From positions 1-6,895 of the forward strand of contig CAKPGD010000059.1 in assembly GCA_934154515.1 (NCBI GenBank): 6,895 bases of DNA, written 5' to 3'. Below, in pieces: positions 5,461 through 6,895 of the stretch (positions are counted from its first letter, which is position 1; each line of letters begins with the position of its first letter). The stretch is from an uncultured Clostridia bacterium (lineage in GTDB: Bacteria > Bacillota > Clostridia > TANB77 > CAG-508). The notes under the pieces were generated by a model that worked only from the letters and a program-made list of their open reading frames with translations, made no database searches and was not told the DNA's origin. A program made the position numbers and the translations under genes.

Positions 5461-6321
5461 TTAATTTTCTTCTGCTGCTTCTTTAGGAATGTTTTGAATA
5501 ATTAATTTTTGATACATATACGGGAGTCTTTCTATATACTTATTTGTTTTTTCTCCTTTTTTTAATTCTGTATAGATTATTCTTATTGCATTATTTCTGC
5601 TGTGTTTACTTACAATTTCGTATATATAGAATGAGTACACTTCCTTTTTATTGTTTCTTATTAATAAGAAGTTTCTTTTTGATAGCTGTATTTTTCCTCT
5701 TTCATCTTCTCTCTTTTCATTTAATCTATTATTATAGACTTTTATTAAAGATTTCCATTTCGAAGGATATACACATATTTCTCTATTTTTGCACGATTTT
5801 TTAGATGATAATGTCGTAAATTTCAATTTTCCTTCAAATGGATTTATTTCTGTTGTTCCTTCCTCATAATAATAAACCTGTTTTCTTTCTACTCCACTAT
5901 TTTCTAGCTCTTCGCAAAACCTTTTTTCTGCTGTATAGAATATGGCATCTGGATTCTGATCTAAAAATTCTTTTATTCTTATTTTTTTAGAACTTCCATA
6001 TCGACTCATATCTATTTCATTATAGTTCTTGTATTCATCCTGATTATCTCTTTCTACTGCATCTAAAAAGTATATAGCGTTGTCTGTAATTATTTTTTCC
6101 CTCTTGGATGAAGATTCTTCTTTTTTACTGATTTTTCTTATTTCAGCAAGTGTTTCCTTTGAATAGTATATTTTATTTCCAAAGAAAATCAAGTTATAAA
6201 TCACATATATACTATTTGTTGCCTGTAATATAGAGGCATCAATTAGTATTTTTTTATCTTCATCGTAGTATTCTTTTAAACATTCTTTTACTATCTTTCT
6301 CCGTTCTTTTTCTTCTACCAT
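5461..6321 (-). CDS. PIN-like domain protein of unknown function
   Basis: 286 residues, not recognised as a named protein. The first 150 residues look like a PIN-type nuclease fold: a strand ending in an acid (KILIDASIL, D28), a helix with TLAEI (E60), and DAIFYTAEKRFCEEL (125-139). The last segment is in the place of the usual final acid motif, with E132 as the candidate residue. The remaining 130 residues are lysine-rich and mixed strand/helix, without a motif I know; they may bind RNA. No signal peptide or membrane segment is seen. Start ATG 6319-6321 has AAAGGAG (6331-6337) nine bases ahead. It is a single-gene unit with its own promoter embedded in the groEL terminator and a leader of about 100 bases containing a long stem-loop. 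No antitoxin-sized partner is adjacent, so a toxin-antitoxin module is not supported. Confidence 0.55.
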   Translation of the reverse strand: MVEEKERRKIVKECLKEYYDEDKKILIDASILQATNSIYVIYNLIFFGNKIYYSKETLAEIRKISKKEESSSKREKIITDNAIYFLDAVERDNQDEYKNYNEIDMSRYGSSKKIRIKEFLDQNPDAIFYTAEKRFCEELENSGVERKQVYYYEEGTTEINPFEGKLKFTTLSSKKSCKNREICVYPSKWKSLIKVYNNRLNEKREDERGKIQLSKRNFLLIRNNKKEVYSFYIYEIVSKHSRNNAIRIIYTELKKGEKTNKYIERLPYMYQKLIIQNIPKEAAEEN

Positions 6322-6355
6322 AATTTAGCTCTCCTTTAAAATAATGAATTTGCTA

Positions 6356-6399
6356 TACATAGAAATAAATATTTTAGTTACAAATATTTAATCTATGTA
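6356..6399 (-). promoter_or_regulatory. Long stem-loop in the leader of the PIN-like gene
   Basis: Two perfect stems, 8 bp (6356-6363 with 6392-6399) and 9 bp (6366-6374 with 6382-6390), are joined by an AA/A internal loop and closed by a 7-nt loop. It lies between the predicted transcription start and the ribosome binding site. No U-tract follows, so it is more likely a control or processing element than a terminator. Confidence 0.5.
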
Positions 6400-6405
6400 A
6401 GTTAA

Positions 6406-6445
6406 TAAAACTATGCTACATATTAGTCATTATAGCATAGTTTTA
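6406..6445 (-). terminator. groEL terminator, overlapped by the next promoter
   Basis: A perfect 13-bp stem (6406-6418 with 6433-6445) around a 14-nt loop, followed on the - strand by a T-rich tail. It lies about 50 bases after the groEL stop codon. Confidence 0.8.
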
Positions 6446-6457
6446 CATAATATTCAA
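6429..6457 (-). promoter_or_regulatory. Promoter of the PIN-like gene inside the groEL terminator
   Basis: The - strand has TTGAAT (6452-6457), a 17-bp spacer and TATAAT (6429-6434), with TGC before the -10 (extended -10). The predicted start near 6423-6424 falls in the loop of the terminator hairpin, so RNA from this promoter lacks the 5' arm. Confidence 0.75.
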
Positions 6458-6474
6458 GTGTTATTTAATTTTAG

Positions 6475-6515
6475 TACATTCCTTCTATGATTTAAATTTA
6501 ATACATTCCTTCCAT
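6475..6515 (-). repeat. Duplicated groEL tail sequence across the stop codon
   Basis: TACATTCCTTC(T/C)AT occurs at 6475-6488 and 6502-6515, 27 bases (nine codons) apart with one mismatch. On the - strand the first copy read encodes MEGMY-stop; the second, after the stop and in the same frame, would encode IEGMY-stop. Confidence 0.7.
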
Positions 6516-6895
6516 CCCTGTTGCTTCTGCTTCATGGTTATGTCCACATCCACATTTTTCTTCTTTCTTTTCTGTTACTATACTTTCTGTTGTAAGTACC
6601 ATAGATGCTACAGATGCTGCGTTTTGAAGTGCACTTCTCGAAACTTTAGTTGGATCTACTATTCCGGCTTTTTTCATGTCTACATAAGTGTTATTAGCTG
6701 CATTAAATCCAATACCTTTTTCTGATGTTTTAACTTTTTCTACAATAACTGCTGGCTCTAGACCTGCATTTACTGCGATTTGTTTTGCTGGTTCTTCTAG
6801 TGCTTTTAATACGATTTTTGCTCCTAATTTTTCGTCACCTTCTAATGTATTTGTTTTAGCTTCTACTTCTGGAATTATATTTAAGTATGCTGTTC
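6498..6895 (-). CDS. groEL: Chaperonin GroEL, C-terminal part
   Basis: The last 131 codons of GroEL, cut by the right edge of the window (5' part missing). GroEL forms the double-ring cage that folds proteins with GroES and ATP. Visible landmarks are IVLKALEEPAKQIAVNAG, GFNAANNTYVDMKKAGIVDP (equatorial domain) and VSRSALQNAASVASMVLTTE near the end. The stop is TAA at 6498-6500. The tail is unusual: instead of repeated GGM it reads KCGCGHNHEAEATGMEGMY, with two cysteines and two histidines in seven residues. A 12-residue echo of the end lies just past the stop. A terminator follows. Confidence 0.97.
   Translation of the reverse strand, partial: TAYLNIIPEVEAKTNTLEGDEKLGAKIVLKALEEPAKQIAVNAGLEPAVIVEKVKTSEKGIGFNAANNTYVDMKKAGIVDPTKVSRSALQNAASVASMVLTTESIVTEKKEEKCGCGHNHEAEATGMEGMY

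Noticed and set aside
5461..6321. Toxin of a toxin-antitoxin pair
   Set aside because: No short antitoxin-like gene is adjacent or overlapping, and the protein is twice the usual PIN-toxin length.
6534..6725. + strand open frame of 63 codons
   Set aside because: Antisense to conserved groEL coding sequence; aromatic- and cysteine-rich shadow.

Overview
The window is AT-rich DNA with a standard genetic code, CCA-encoding tRNA genes and strong AGGAGG-type ribosome binding sites. The gene content (thyA-folA operon, clostridial-type GroEL, PflX-like radical SAM protein, acyl-ACP thioesterase) points to a low-GC Bacillota, most likely a Clostridia-type anaerobe. Species cannot be told from the sequence.

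Layout, left to right. (1) The last 44 codons of an ABC exporter ATPase (+). (2) Convergent to it, a small ribbon-helix-helix protein of MobC type (-). Upstream of it lie a 16-bp palindrome, a perfect 8-bp inverted repeat followed by an AGTGC-type sequence, and an extra half-site. Together these look like an orphan relaxosome accessory gene with a candidate oriT; no relaxase is present. (3) Two identical tRNA-Gly(UCC) genes (-) with a consensus promoter. (4) A thyA-folA operon (-): class I thymidylate synthase and dihydrofolate reductase, which belong together because ThyA makes the dihydrofolate that FolA recycles. (5) A ThyX-like gene (-) that begins in the middle of a ThyX fold, has lost most of the ThyX signature and looks like a remnant. 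(6) A PflX-like radical SAM protein (-), divergent from an acyl-ACP thioesterase (+). (7) An A-rich spacer with degenerate repeats and a strong terminator. (8) A PIN-like protein of unknown function (-). (9) The 3' end of groEL (-), with a Cys/His-containing tail in place of the usual GGM-rich tail.

Two regulatory layouts stand out. At both the tRNA-Gly promoter and the PIN-gene promoter, the promoter overlaps the rho-independent terminator of the upstream gene. The predicted start of transcription falls inside the hairpin, so read-through RNA can form the full terminator and newly started RNA cannot. The folA ribosome binding site is separated from its start codon by a 34-nt stem-loop that would bring the two together when folded.

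Metabolically, thyA-folA next to a broken ThyX-like gene looks like a record of one thymidylate pathway replacing another. The remaining genes are housekeeping or of unknown role. I see no CRISPR array, insertion sequence or phage genes.
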